Below, in pieces: positions 29,440-41,882 of a DNA stretch of 64,000 bases. This stretch comes from Balanoglossus misakiensis. Lineage: Eukaryota > Hemichordata. The notes under the pieces were generated by a model. That model was not told the DNA's origin, did not search any database, and worked only from the letters and a program-made list of their open reading frames with translations. Numbering within the stretch: the stretch's first letter is position 1; the number at the start of each line of letters is the position of its first letter. The stretch is taken from the NCBI GenBank assembly GCA_040954595.2, contig CM082581.2:10106001-10170000 (forward strand), given 5' to 3'. Made by a program: the position numbers and the translations under genes.

Positions 29440-32400
29440 GTCTGTCTGCCTGTCTCTCTGTGTCTCTGTCTCTCTCTTTGAGACATTCTGACTTGGAATT
29501 GAAGAGAAACAATTAATGCTGGGATTTCAGAAAAAATACGAAATTTGAGGAACTCATTCAACCATAACATTTATTTGCAGGTTAATATTAAAGTGTGTTG
29601 CATGTGGGTAGAAACTCACCCTACGGGACTTGGCATTATTTGAGTGATAAGTCACAGTTCAGACATATTTAGGCTAATCCGATGATGTCTCTAGCCAAGA
29701 TTCAACTTTAGCGAAACATCGTGGAAATATGTGGGTTATGTCTGGATAATACTCTCCTTCAAGCAAGACAGTATTACATGTACTACCTACATATCATCAC
29801 TTCTTAATATCTACTATTGAATAACCTCCAAAAAATTGATGTTTGTTCCCTCTTCACCAGATTTGTCTTTCAGCATACTTTTGAGTGAATAACACGCTTA
29901 TCACCTGATGTATGTTTCGCTTGTCTATTACAAGGTTAGACCCTGTGACATGTCCAAAATTGTTCGGAATGCTTTTACCTGGGGTCAGTTTGTCGGGAAG
30001 AGAAGCAGGGACACTCTACTCACCTGTGCCTTAATAAGTGCCTCAAAACATGGCTGGAAATATTCAATGCGATCTTCGAAAAACTTGGGCAGTTCCTCCA
30101 TCAATGGCTGATGGACACTTTCGAATTCTTCTTTTGCTGTGTTTAATGACTTCTTACTCTGCAAAGCAGACAAATTGCAATCATTTAATGCCGATTCAAA
30201 GCTGGTTTAAATTGAAAGTGGTTTTGTCTGTTTTGTGAGACACGGTGTACTGACATTTCCTTCCACAGGACATGACTGGAAAAGTTGCAAGTCAAGTCAA
30301 AGTGAAAGGTTGATTCCAGCTACTTTCTCTCTCTCTCAGTGGTTGGAGAACGTATACTATAGTTGCCTTGTGTTTTGTGAAGATTTTGTTGATAAATGGC
30401 TTGCTTCTATAGAACTATTAGCGACAAGTGGAATTACGCTCTATACAAACAATATTAATAAGGATGATCTTTTAATAGCAGAAAATAAAAACACGTAATC
30501 TGCACACAGCTTGGTTTCATTGTTTTTAGGGGGACCATGAACAGACAGCCTGCAACCAGCTGCCAAAAATTTAAAGGTTAAACTAATAAAGAAGATTGGG
30601 AGAACAAAGCTACAATACAAAGGAACCTGGCTGTGTCTAACACACACACATTACCTGTAAAAACAACCCACAAGTAACATGAGGTTGCCAGACAAAAGTC
30701 AGGCCCACAGATGGCCAATGCAATCATGTGATCCCGTTTATCACAGATCAATTAAACAAAATCACACTTTGGTCCCAGCCCTGGAAAACTTTGCAAGAGA
30801 CATCTGACACCTGGCTTGACACGATCAAGATTGTAGCTTTGTTCTGTGGGTTATACTGATGGTATGGTTTTTATATTAATTTAATATGAACAAAATTTAT
30901 TTTGCAGAGATGCTTAACACAAGACATCAAGACATTTCGAACTTTTCCCACCATTTCACCACAATCATTTTTAATTTTAAAATCTTTCAAGAATTGAGAA
31001 CAAGTTTGTGTGTGTGTGTGTCTGTGTTTTGTCAGTGGTCATAACCAACCAGGAATATTATGACCTATATCACCACCAGAGTGTGACCTCACGATTCACT
31101 ATTTTTTGTTGACACAAGGCGTCTCCTATTTGTCTACCAGTACATGTGCACAGGGATATTAATACGCATGCAATCAAGCCACAGGGAGATTCACTCAATC
31201 ATATCACCACCAATTTCTATGGATACCTGGATTACAATATTGTCAGCTGGACGCTGGCATTTAATGAGTATTTCTGGTTGCTGGAGAATTCTCCTGACCC
31301 AAAATTCAACTCTGATGGCTCCATATGAAATATTTGTAAGATATATATATATAAGAAACAGCATTTTTACATTCCCAGTCAATAGGTCACTTTCAAGACC
31401 CCTTAATGAGCCTTCATATCCTATTGTAGTCTATTGTTCTACACGAACCATGTTCATCTTAAACAAAACAAGCCAAAACTTTTGCATATTGCCAGCAAAA
31501 TCTTAAAATAAAAGTAACATAACAGGAGTGGTTCACCTATACTGGTATCCTCACCAAAAATGAATGCTAGAGGGCGTACTTTACATGCCCTGATGAATAC
31601 TGATACATTTACATGGTTTAATCAGAGTCCTCAGCTAGCTGTTCAGTTTTGTACTTATTTACGTTATTGAGACAGACTTCATACTCAAACACAAAAGCTA
31701 AATGCTGATGAATCGCTGACTAAAGCCATATCAAATATGGAATATGGTCATACACCTATGGATATTTAGTTGCAGTTACCAGAGAATGGAAATTTTGCCA
31801 AACACCGATTTTTTCTTGAATGGCCATGGATAGAAAAAAAACTATTACAAAACAATAAATGAACATCTCTGATCACTAGTCATGGAATCCTATTATCTCT
31901 TTCAGTTGAAATGAACATAAAAAAATAAAGCGTTGATGTGACTGAGCAGATGAATTGATAAGAGCATGTGGGCTATTGTTTATCATCTCCTAGCCAAGGT
32001 CATGGACACTGTTGGCGTATACAGGTTTAATTGACCCAGAAAAATCCAGAATGAGAAATCCACATGAGATTAACAAAAGCTGGAAAACAATGTGGGTGAG
32101 TCCATTTGATGAAGAAGAAAATTAACTTTTGATAACTTTCTTGTTATTTTGTCAATCATTGTTCACATGAGTACCCATCCCATGTGACTAACACTAAGCA
32201 GTGGTTCAGTGGTATGGAACTCAAAGCATTTCAGCTGCAACATACATTGAATCTCCCATCACTACAGTTGCAAAGTTTTAAATCTAAGATCAATTGATGC
32301 ACAGCCCTGTGGCTATACCGATACCGGTGTCATGTCATACACACAAAATTGACAGCCCTGTGATAGACATCCGTTGAACATTCCGAGCAGGAAATCTCGG

Positions 32401-35400
32401 GTTGAGTGGTACTTTGGGAGTATAACACCAACTTATCCAATTAGACTAGCTACACACAATTGGTGAATTTGACGTCATTCTGACAATTATGATTAGAAAG
32501 TGTCGTGACCAGAGCACACCTCTTCACCCTATGCCATCCTCACACCAGAGCACAGACACAGTTTCAGAAAAAAAGTTCAAGGTCCTATATTGTCACAGTC
32601 TATATGCTCACTGCTGTGAGAGAGATTGCTCACCATGAATGAAATAACAAAGCAGCACAAATTTTCATTTCTTCCCAACTGGTCCTCAGAGTCAATATTT
32701 TCATTGGAGAATATAATTCATGAAATATGTCTCTGGTAATTTTTCCTTTTATTCTAATATCACTTCTGATGTAAATGTGGTTAGATGTAAGTTTTCAGAA
32801 TCAGTATTTTCCCCATCTTCTTAAAGTTAAGACCACTGGCAGGACTATTTCACTGGTCCAGGATGGATCTGCTATGTATATTTATGTTCTTGCATGCCAG
32901 CATTTCAGATAAAACTCATCAATGAAATTGCAAACTTTCTTTATTGCCAACACTTTTTCTCTTTGGCAAAGGCGGATATTAAAATGACTAATTATAGAAA
33001 AAGTTATTATCTATTTTGGTTGATGCAAAGAACCGTGCAGTAATACATGCTACAGCAGACAAATGAAGCAAGTTTGGGAAAAATATACCTTATATATACC
33101 TTATACAACTAAAACAAGGGACATACTACTCAGTCCTGTATAATTAAGAAATGCATGTTTTATTGGTCAACAGAGGAGACGACAATTCTGGATTGACATA
33201 GTGGAATCCTTCAGTATTCCCACTCAACTATGCGCCCTCCCTTGACATGTAGGATAGTGACACCATTTTCAGTGAACCGGGAAGTAACCCAAGATTAATT
33301 CAAGAACTCCTACGGTCTGTCGGCAGGTACAACTCCTACAGTTGGCTATATACTTCACCCTAATTTATTGACATGCAGGCGCACACACGCGCACATAAAG
33401 ACAGGGCATTTGGCGTGGCAGCAACTGGACCGTGACAAACAGAAAACCCATCCAAATGTCAAACACACTCCGTCTGATCAGACAATACCAGTGACATTTC
33501 AAAACGTGACAATACACATAGAACAAAAACAGATCGTGATGCCCTTTTTTCTGCACTAAGGGACTGTTTTTCTGGATGAGACTGAAAGCCAGTGACATTT
33601 TTCAAAGCAGCAATTGGTCGAAAGTCACAAAAGAACAAAAAGAGATTATATTTCCCCTCTTGATGGCAGCTTTGTCTAGGGCAAAACTTAAATAACATTT
33701 CGAAAGGCAGTGATACAATTTCGTAACCCTGGAAGCGTTCAGAGAAAGTTGATCCTCCCACAAAGCTCCTGTATACCTGTCTCTGAATCATCCATGTACA
33801 ATAATCATCTTGGATAATCCCACATATTACTCATGGACACCCACCTCATCCCACAACCAGACTGAGATTTGATTTTATATCAAATCTTTTTTTTTTGCAA
33901 CTTCTGATTTCTGAAACAAGTGTCAGATATGTCAAAAAAAAGTCCAATTTGGACAAAGGCAAATCAGAGAGTGCCCCCAAGAGTTTCATGATAAATGAAA
34001 GGACCATAGTCTGTACTTTTGTTTTGTGTGCATCAACTATATTTTCTTCTCCCTTTATGCTGTATCCCAATTCACCAAGTTTTCTGTTTGTGTACCGATC
34101 ATTGTTATTATTGCACCATGAACTGACAAGGCAAGGCACCAGACAACAGCCACTGTCGAGATGGTACATGTACTTTAAACAGACACAAGATATACAGTCA
34201 GTTGAGGTGACCTCATGTTGATTATTAAATTTCAAAGAGTTACAATGCAGGTTTGATTAACTTCCCAATATAGAAACAATATTCCAGTATTTAAATTTAA
34301 CATCATTGAAAGGGAAATAGTACATATTACTGGTAGATAGAAAGCTTCAAATAGCATCTGCCAGGTGAATGATTTTCAATTTTTATCTTTTTTTCTCCAG
34401 TTTTGACAAAGTAATTACAGGACATGCACTGTGGTCACGACTCGTATGACAGTACCAATCTACTATTTACATGTTATTTTCTGAAAACTTTCTTCTTTTT
34501 TATAATGTTCTACAACTTTCACCCTTGACATGTGATTTTTTTTATGATAAAAGTACGTCTGGTATGTCACACACCACAGCAGTGGGCGAGCTGTGTTTCT
34601 GAGTGGGTGAGGTACTAATTTTTCAAGTGAAAGATATGATCACTGTGTCGTTTTTCTGGTTATTTTTGGCAGTATTGCTCCATTCAATGTAGCATGCTGA
34701 AATGAGTGTAGTCAACACACACTTGTCATTGAATGCATGCAAGTGGTAAGAAATGAGACATGATCTTACCACACTAAAAGCTTTGATTTTTTTTCCTTCC
34801 TTTTCCTTCATTTTTGTAATGTGTCGCTATTTATCTGTTTTTCTGTTTGACTTCCTACGCATGACAAAAACACGACACGTGTACATGTGGCAGCTATTTG
34901 GGAATTATGCTTGGTCTCACACCACGGCCGGTACACCAAGCCAATGTGACAACACAATAGAGAGTTACAAATGGTCTCCAGTCAACTTTGACTAAACCGA
35001 TACGTTGTACAAATGAGCCACTGCTGATGGCATTGTCCTTAATAACAATCTCTAGCATGTAATGATAAATCTTTGGCAATGAATGCCACATACCCAGTGT
35101 TTTCTCTTTCACTCACAATGACAGAAACCAATTTAGCCATGGGTGACATGAAAAATGACAACAGATGCAAACAACAATTCACTGGAGTTAATATTGGTAT
35201 GGTGGCCAGAGATTCTGATTACCCCCCCCCCCCCCCAATACTCTTCCAACCTGTCACTTACTGTTTCTAATTTCACAATGTTTTGCCCCGTTTTCTCCCG
35301 GTCTTGATACTTCTCAACTTTGGCCTGGCATTTCTTGTACTCTTGTAGTACCTGTTCTCTCTTCTTGACCGCTGTGTAGATATTCGGAAATATTGTCGAA

Positions 35401-38400
35401 AACTTCTTCATGGGTTCTATCATCGTCTTGTGAGCATTCGAATTCTAGAATGGATAAACATGGAGTTGATTAATAAATATTCACCTTTGACTTTTGTCCT
35501 TCACAATGAAAACACATGGTAAAATATCAGACATTGTCTCTGTTATTTCAGAATACATGTCTCTTAATACTACAACAGTCTATCATTTTCATGACATTTT
35601 TACTTTTATTTGTCAAAAGAGTCATTCCTATCGGGGCTTGCAATGTCTTACTCTGACATGACGTCAAGATTCTTACGTTACAGCGGAGGCTAATTGCTGC
35701 AAGACAACAAATGGGGGAGGAAACTCAGTGTTGTTCTCATCGTGTTGCCATGGTAATAACCAAACATACTTTAGAGAAAAAATGGGGTCATTACTGTGGA
35801 TGTAACTGCTTTTTGCTGCCACAGACTTCATTAAAAGTCAAGGCGTCATGCGGAAGAACATAACGTCATCATTTCTGACGCAACTGGCAAACAATGAGTG
35901 TTTCTGTCACGACACTTTTTTACAAGACATCTCCCACAGGAATATTTATGCAACAATAAAGATTACAACTTAACCACTAGTGACACCCATTAAATGTACT
36001 GGAAAAAACTAAATCCAGAGATTGTACAACATTTCATATTTATCTAACCAGGGGCGGCTGACCAAAATAATGAAACAGTGGACCAGAGTGTGATGATAGA
36101 AACATTAGTTGCTTTTTTACATTCATTCAGAAACTTTGTTTTTAGCATACATAGTTTCCTCACTAATATTTTAACAGTGATTTTCATACTCTTAGCAAAA
36201 AGTAAATAACAATAATGTGAAGAAAAGACACAGAATGCTTGTGGCAAGTTGTCAGAGTGGCAATATGAACTAACTAACCAATTCAGCTGTGAGGGTCTCT
36301 AGTTTATAAACCCCATCGTTGAGTTCCTCCAATGGTTTCAGTTCCTCCTCGCTCTGACACACTGGACTAGCAGCAAGGTCCTGCGTTATCTTGCTCTGTG
36401 CTCTGGACAGCGCTTGCATCGACTCGGTACACTTCTTCATGTCTTTGTATACTTTCTTTGTGGCTTCATCCAAACTGAGAGTGAGAAATTTAAAGATGAA
36501 ATGAGGGTGACGACTACTAGCCAGCATTTGCAGAACAACACAACAGTAGATGTGTCAGACATCTGACGAGTTATTGCGCAAAGGTTTCTTATACGATGTA
36601 AAGTCCCAAACAACTGACATTGTGTACTTCATTCTGCCAGGATAGAGAACATGGGCCTTTGACAACCCAGAAAATTCATTTCTATATTTGATAATATAGT
36701 ACACAATGGAGAATTAAGAGTACGGGTATGATTTTGTATGATTTCAGTCACACACTACCCGTATCAATCATCTTGCTTGCATGAAAGACATAGTCAACCT
36801 TTATGTCTACTTACACTTCAATCTTGTGCACCTCCCTTTCAAAATCTCGTTCCTCCTAAAAAGACACACAGAATATGATTTAGTTTGTGAATAAGCCAAA
36901 AATGTGTTCCTCCTTAAAGTTTCCATGATATGTATCATACATAATGCAAAACTTGATTATTTTTTTGCCCATACTACATCGATATCACCATCACCATCAT
37001 GCACACACCTGATGTGTGGACACAATACATGTACTCTGCTTTTCCATTCAACAAAACCTTTTATTTTAGTGCAAAGGACATGTGTCAGTCTATGTGCTTA
37101 CAGTACTCAAAAATTGTTTACCTTCAAAATGTCAAATCTAAAATAAAATCACGCAATTATGCTAGGTCTATTTGCCAAGCAAAAGTTGCTCTCCTATTTA
37201 TAACAGATCTGACCAATCTACAATGCACATGTGCAGTCTGTCAATCGCGACAATATGCCATGTGCACGTGATAGATTTATAGAAAAGGGGACAGCCAAAT
37301 TGCCGCGAGGCCATGGCTTGACTTGTGTGATTATGAATTGTAACACAAAAACAGACATATATTCTTTAATTCCTTGGTGTAAAATACTTTCTTTGTTACA
37401 TGAGTGGGGGTCTCAAAATCGTGAACTTGCTATTATAACTTCCTGTACTCGCGTTTTTGAAGAAACAAAAATTACACATCCAATCAAGCCCCCATATCTG
37501 TGAGCTCACTATGCCCCCTGGACATCCTGTCATTAGGTTGAGGTTGACTGGGCTGGTTTCTTTCATACAGACATTCAAATTGTAGCAAAAATCTGTGAAA
37601 CAGACTCCGGTCTTACAAGTATCACCCATCGAATTCTACTTTTAATGAATAGGGTTAGTGAGGTTTATATATTTTTAATCGGAAAGATTGCTCGTCGAAA
37701 GTTACTAAAAGACTACCAAGACATACATTTGGCTTACACAGAGATTCATGCTACTACAATACACTGTTTCTATTCACATATCATATACATGTCTATAATC
37801 TCAGAACCTTCATGTATCAACTGAGCCTTCTTTTTTTCATACGGTATGATTTTCATTTCATGCAAGAGTTAAAGCATAGACATTGGAGCTTCGAGGTCTA
37901 TAGTTAAACTTAAAGTTAAATTTATCACAAAGACAATGCTGTTTTTCAGTCGACTTTTTAACTTTTTAATACTCAATATCAGTCAGAAGCCATAATACCA
38001 TCAGACTACTCTCCTCTCAGTTGTGATGCAAATGTCCATAAAAACGTGCCACACTGAACTAAAACACGTCATCAGGACATATCTAGCTATGATGAATCAA
38101 AGAAGAAGACTTGTAAGTGACATCCTTCTTCTCCATCTAGAATTATTTATCCAGTTATCGGCCGGGTTTCAACAGGTCAGTACACACTCCCTCGTCAGTG
38201 GCAACCTTGATTTCAATGCCAAAAAACATGCCAATGCATAGCTTGGTGAATTACAAACGTGACCAGTCTCAAAGCATACCTGCTTCATAACTTGGCAAAC
38301 TGAATGCACGACATCTCATACTTAGCACTTCTGAACGATAGGATAACAACGGATCTCAATAATTTTGAATAACGTGTCAATAATTTTGGATAATGTGATA

Positions 38401-39054
38401 CTGTTTTTCCTTTTGTTACATTTCTCATTGCTTTCCTCTGCTGGAAAGAGCTCCATGAGGCCCCTCCCAAAATGCACTGGGATTTATTATTTTATGTTTC
38501 ATATTCATAACATCTATTATGTAACACTGACCCCTTACATACATACACATTTTTGGGGTCCAGTACATTTCTTAGTCAACTGCACATGGCTATGGTGATA
38601 AACCAAACTTGTTGGAAACCACAATTTGGAATGTCAACAAAATCTCGCACCAGAGTTTCGTGTGGACTGTATTCCATCTTAAAATCACCAGCCCACACGA
38701 TTTCAGATCTGGTTCAGTGGGCGTTTAACTGTGTGGTTCATATTCACAATGAGGCAATAATGCACTGTGGCTTGTTTAAAATGCTATACTGGAATTTACT
38801 TATGTTTATTCACATAATATTGTGTGAATTGTTTCAATTTTACTGGAGGGGGGGGGGGGGGGGGGGGTCCTTGGGTATTCCACTACAGCGTACTCACCGT
38901 TCTGTTGATAACATTCTTCCTCGGTGCCGATATCAGTCTGTTGAAGGGGTTCCTGTGGGAGAAATTCCACAATTTTGGACAGTTGTCAGTGAAATGATAT
39001 CACGTATTCATAAAAGGCAAAATTTAACACAAAGTTATAGTCTTACCAGCTCAT
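25842..39054 (-). CDS. BIN3: Bridging integrator 3 (N-BAR domain protein)
   Basis: Amphiphysin-family BAR protein that bends or senses membranes and works with actin and Rho-family GTPases. Seven exons: 39047-39054, 38898-38952, 36815-36855, 36279-36474, 35262-35444, 30024-30158 and 25842-25997. Total 774 nt, 257 aa, against 253 in human. The first coding exon is only 8 nt (ATG AGC TG) and joins to give MSWNPF, equivalent to human MSWIPF. Other matches are ERDFERE in exon 3, AVKKREQVLQEY and QAKVEKY in exon 5, RIEYFQPCFEALIKAQ in exon 6, and the C terminus IRALSIVVDD (human LRALSIVADD). There is no SH3 domain, as expected for BIN3. Introns 5 and 6 are 5.1 and 4.0 kb, long for this locus. It is divergent from ADO with only 313 bp between start codons. 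Confidence 0.95.
25998..30023 (-). other. BIN3 intron 6
   Basis: 4.0 kb intron. It holds a pyrimidine-rich CT/TCTG microsatellite (29336-29480) and otherwise AT-rich unique sequence. No exon-like coding block or RNA gene was recognised. Confidence 0.7.
29336..29480. repeat. (CT)n/(TCTG)n pyrimidine tract
   Basis: About 145 bp of CT, with interspersed TCTG units, in BIN3 intron 6. The apparent Ser-Leu repeat proteins read from it are artefacts. Confidence 0.95.
30159..35261 (-). other. BIN3 intron 5
   Basis: 5.1 kb intron with no recognised gene. A full CRE palindrome TGACGTCA lies at 32470-32477. A C15 tract at 35222-35236 reads as G15 in the transcript, 25 nt past the exon 5 donor. Confidence 0.65.
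36856..38897 (-). other. BIN3 intron 2
   Basis: 2.0 kb intron with no coding pattern. A G20 tract (38848-38867) reads as C20 in the transcript, 30 nt after the exon 2 donor. Confidence 0.65.
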
Positions 39055-39367
39055 TTTCCAGGTTTATTAGACGTTCTTGCTTTTTACGTTGACGACTGCT
39101 TCATATGTTGACAGAAATGATAGGTCATGTAGCCACGCCCCCAAAGGTCAGCGTAGCCTCTTTTGCAGCATTTGTGATATGTCGTTCATAGTGTGTATAC
39201 TGTTGTAAATATCAACAGATAAAAGAGTATAATTTTATTTAAAATGGCAAATTTACCCTTTTTTAACAGAAAAATATTACTTTTCTGTTAAATACTTTAC
39301 AGTGCGTATCATTTTTCAAGACGAAGCCTGGAACAAGTTTAACCATGATGCATCAGTCATAATAAAA
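39055..39367. promoter_or_regulatory. Divergent BIN3/ADO promoter region
   Basis: Only 313 bp between the start codons. It contains a CCACGCCCCC KLF/SP-type element at 39133-39142. The ADO-proximal half is AT-rich. The shared promoter is inferred from spacing. Confidence 0.6.
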
Positions 39368-40093
39368 ATGGCTTCTGTCATACACAAAGTTGCCGGTCAG
39401 GCACGTCAAACTTTCCGGTTGTCATCCTTAGATCCGACATTTAAAGAAAATCTGAAGCTACTGGTGTCTATGGTTGAAAAGGTAAAAGCATCTGACTTGA
39501 ACTTAAAACCGAGAAACACGGGGAAAACCGCTCCTTTCAAGCCCACCAACGGTACCGCGCCGGTAACGTATATGCATATTTGGGAGGACGAGTACTTTAC
39601 AATGGGGATATTCCTCCTGAAACACGGATGTCGAATACCGCTACACGATCACCCGGGAATGTTTGGAATCCTCAAGGTTCTTTACGGGAAAGTTCATCTG
39701 AAGTGCTTTGACAGAGTGGACGGCAGTACCGTAGATCCGCCGGAAGACATCGGTAATTTGTTTGGAAGTAAGCAGACCCTTACGCCGGGTAGGTTTTCGA
39801 CCGAGGAGTTGCTCGATACCGAATCTGGCATGCTGCAACTTGGGCAGTTGAAGAACAACTATCATGATATCGCAGCCGTGGACGGACCAGCAGCTTTCTT
39901 GGACATTTTAGCTCCCCCTTACGACCCAAACGGCGGGAGGGATTGCACGTATTACCGTGAACTCGAGGTCTCCCCAAATCAAGGTCACGCAGCTGATTCA
40001 AAGGACACTGTGAGCTGGTTGGCAGCTATTCCGCAACCGAGAGATTTCTGGTGTGATTATGAAGAATATCCGGGCCCAGGGGTTATGTTATAA
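39368..40093 (+). CDS. ADO: 2-aminoethanethiol (cysteamine) / N-terminal cysteine dioxygenase
   Basis: Non-haem iron dioxygenase that oxidises cysteamine to hypotaurine and acts as an oxygen sensor by oxidising N-terminal cysteines of target proteins. Single exon, 241 aa (human ~270, also intronless). The start at MASVIHKVAGQARQTF fits the family. The frame upstream is open to 39302 but lacks an earlier ATG. The cupin iron ligands are visible: H93 and H95 in PLHDHPGMFG and H166 in NNYHDI. The Cys-Tyr pair that forms the vertebrate crosslink is conserved in GRDCTYY (C193/Y195). The block GPAAFLDILAPPYDP is diagnostic. A candidate AATAAA is at 40552-40557. Confidence 0.96.
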   Translation: MASVIHKVAGQARQTFRLSSLDPTFKENLKLLVSMVEKVKASDLNLKPRNTGKTAPFKPTNGTAPVTYMHIWEDEYFTMGIFLLKHGCRIPLHDHPGMFGILKVLYGKVHLKCFDRVDGSTVDPPEDIGNLFGSKQTLTPGRFSTEELLDTESGMLQLGQLKNNYHDIAAVDGPAAFLDILAPPYDPNGGRDCTYYRELEVSPNQGHAADSKDTVSWLAAIPQPRDFWCDYEEYPGPGVML

Positions 40094-40551
40094 TATTTTT
40101 TGAAAGCTAAAAGAGTAACTTTGGTGCGCTTCCGATTCATATACTGTTACCAGTAAGCAGAAATACCCCGCCTTTAACACGAATCGAAAGACATTGAAAT
40201 CTGTGACACTGGCCGACTTTAGTGAGGGACTTCTCCACAAACGGCAATCACGATGCATTTGTTGTACTATAAAATATTGAATGTACATCATGTATTGGTA
40301 TCGTGTTTTTTTTACATGCAAAAAGTAAATTTGTAAGAATACAAGCTTGAAAGGAGCACCACATTCAGGGTGTTAATGTTGAACAATTTTAATGCCGACT
40401 AGTGACCTACATAACGACAGTGTCAAACTGCACGTATACACCCGTTACTTTGCTGACTCATTGATTATAAAGTGTCGTCTCGTAGCCTTGCGGGCCTCGG
40501 TTAATCGGTAACTTTTATATATTCAGTACAAGCGCCCACCTTACAAATGAT

Positions 40552-40557
40552 AATAAA
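40552..40557 (+). terminator. Candidate ADO poly(A) signal
   Basis: AATAAA about 460 bp after the ADO stop codon. Confidence 0.4.
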
Positions 40558-41872
40558 TACAGAGCTGAGAAGATAGTACATGTACTGAAATTGTATTCTC
40601 TTGAATTTGATATTGGGTTTTATATCTGATGGTGTACCAAAGTCTTATTTCAGGCAGAAGGATTAGATTAGCAAAATTAGTCCAAGTGCTCGTGTACAAC
40701 CTCTCCTGATGTAGATCTGAAATCAACTAGATCTGTTTATTCCTGAGGGATTTCCGTATCAGTAAAACATGAAGCCTGTCATGATGTCTCATTTATTTCT
40801 TCTATTTTTATAAACCCATAAAACTTTTAAAGAAGACTCGTGACAAAGTTGTTATTGTCATAAACAAAGCTGCCCATATTAGGGATATATATAGCTGTTT
40901 ATCCAGTGAATAATTAGGAAAACATCAATTGTAATGATTATTGACGAGCAGTCGGCATCCTGTTTGTCTTTTCACTGCGTCTCACCCTTTTGCAAGATCA
41001 CAGGAGAGAACTTTTTGTATCCAGTCACATTGGGTTCACATTATTTCTAGGGTATCATTCAAATGGGTAAGATTTTATAAAAGTACATTAAAAACAAATC
41101 ACATTGTAGTATGCAATTCCTGTAATTCAGAGGAAGGCAGTGTATGCAGAATGCCTTAAAAGTCATACAGTGCCTGAAGTTGACTTCCATGAATACAGCT
41201 ACTGATGCCTACCTTTTTTTACATCATGCTAATCAATATCCTGCAGATTTGGAATATCTTGCTTATGTTGTGAAGTGTAATTTCCTTTCCATATCACATC
41301 ACTCCATTTCAATCTCCCCTCCCCCCCCCCCCAAGTTTGGTTCAGCCCGTTGTTTTCTATTGCATGGGTGGTCCATAGTAAGGGAGTCAGGGGTGGGAGG
41401 GAATCCTTTCATTTACATCATGCAACATTGTAGACTAATTAATGTTATTTATTTAACTTTTGACATTTTATCATTGCATTGACAAATTGTCAATGCAGGT
41501 CCAACTTTTGTTTCAAATCAGGGATTGCACTTTAAACTTTTGATTCTATATTGGTAATGTTTGTAGAGATAGCAATTAGGTGTGGCAGGGTTGTAGATTA
41601 CACAGTGAATATTTGTATGTTACAAAGTGCCTGCCTGATATTTTTCTCAGAAATCTCCAAAATGGTATCATTTTACCAATATGCTGGTATCTTGACACGA
41701 ATAGATGGCAGGTTTCATCTTGCATTTGCAGCTGCAGTGCTTATTGAAACTTTGTACAAAAGTTCTAAAAGGTATACAGAAACCTATGCAAATTTTGTCA
41801 CAGTTAACATGGAAAATTGGGATCTAGCCAATCACATATTTTCACTTTACAAGACCTAGACATGCCCTTTAA

Positions 41873-41882
41873 CCATATATGG
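41873..41882. promoter_or_regulatory. CArG box (SRF-type)
   Basis: CCATATATGG, a perfect CC(A/T)6GG match, 6.3 kb downstream of the EGR stop. It may be chance: a few such matches are expected in a window of this size. Confidence 0.3.

Noticed and set aside
29325-29516. Ser-Leu repeat protein
   Set aside because: Translation of a CT/TCTG microsatellite in a BIN3 intron.
41551-41859. 102-residue plus-strand frame between ADO and EGR
   Set aside because: No recognisable family and no gene structure around it.
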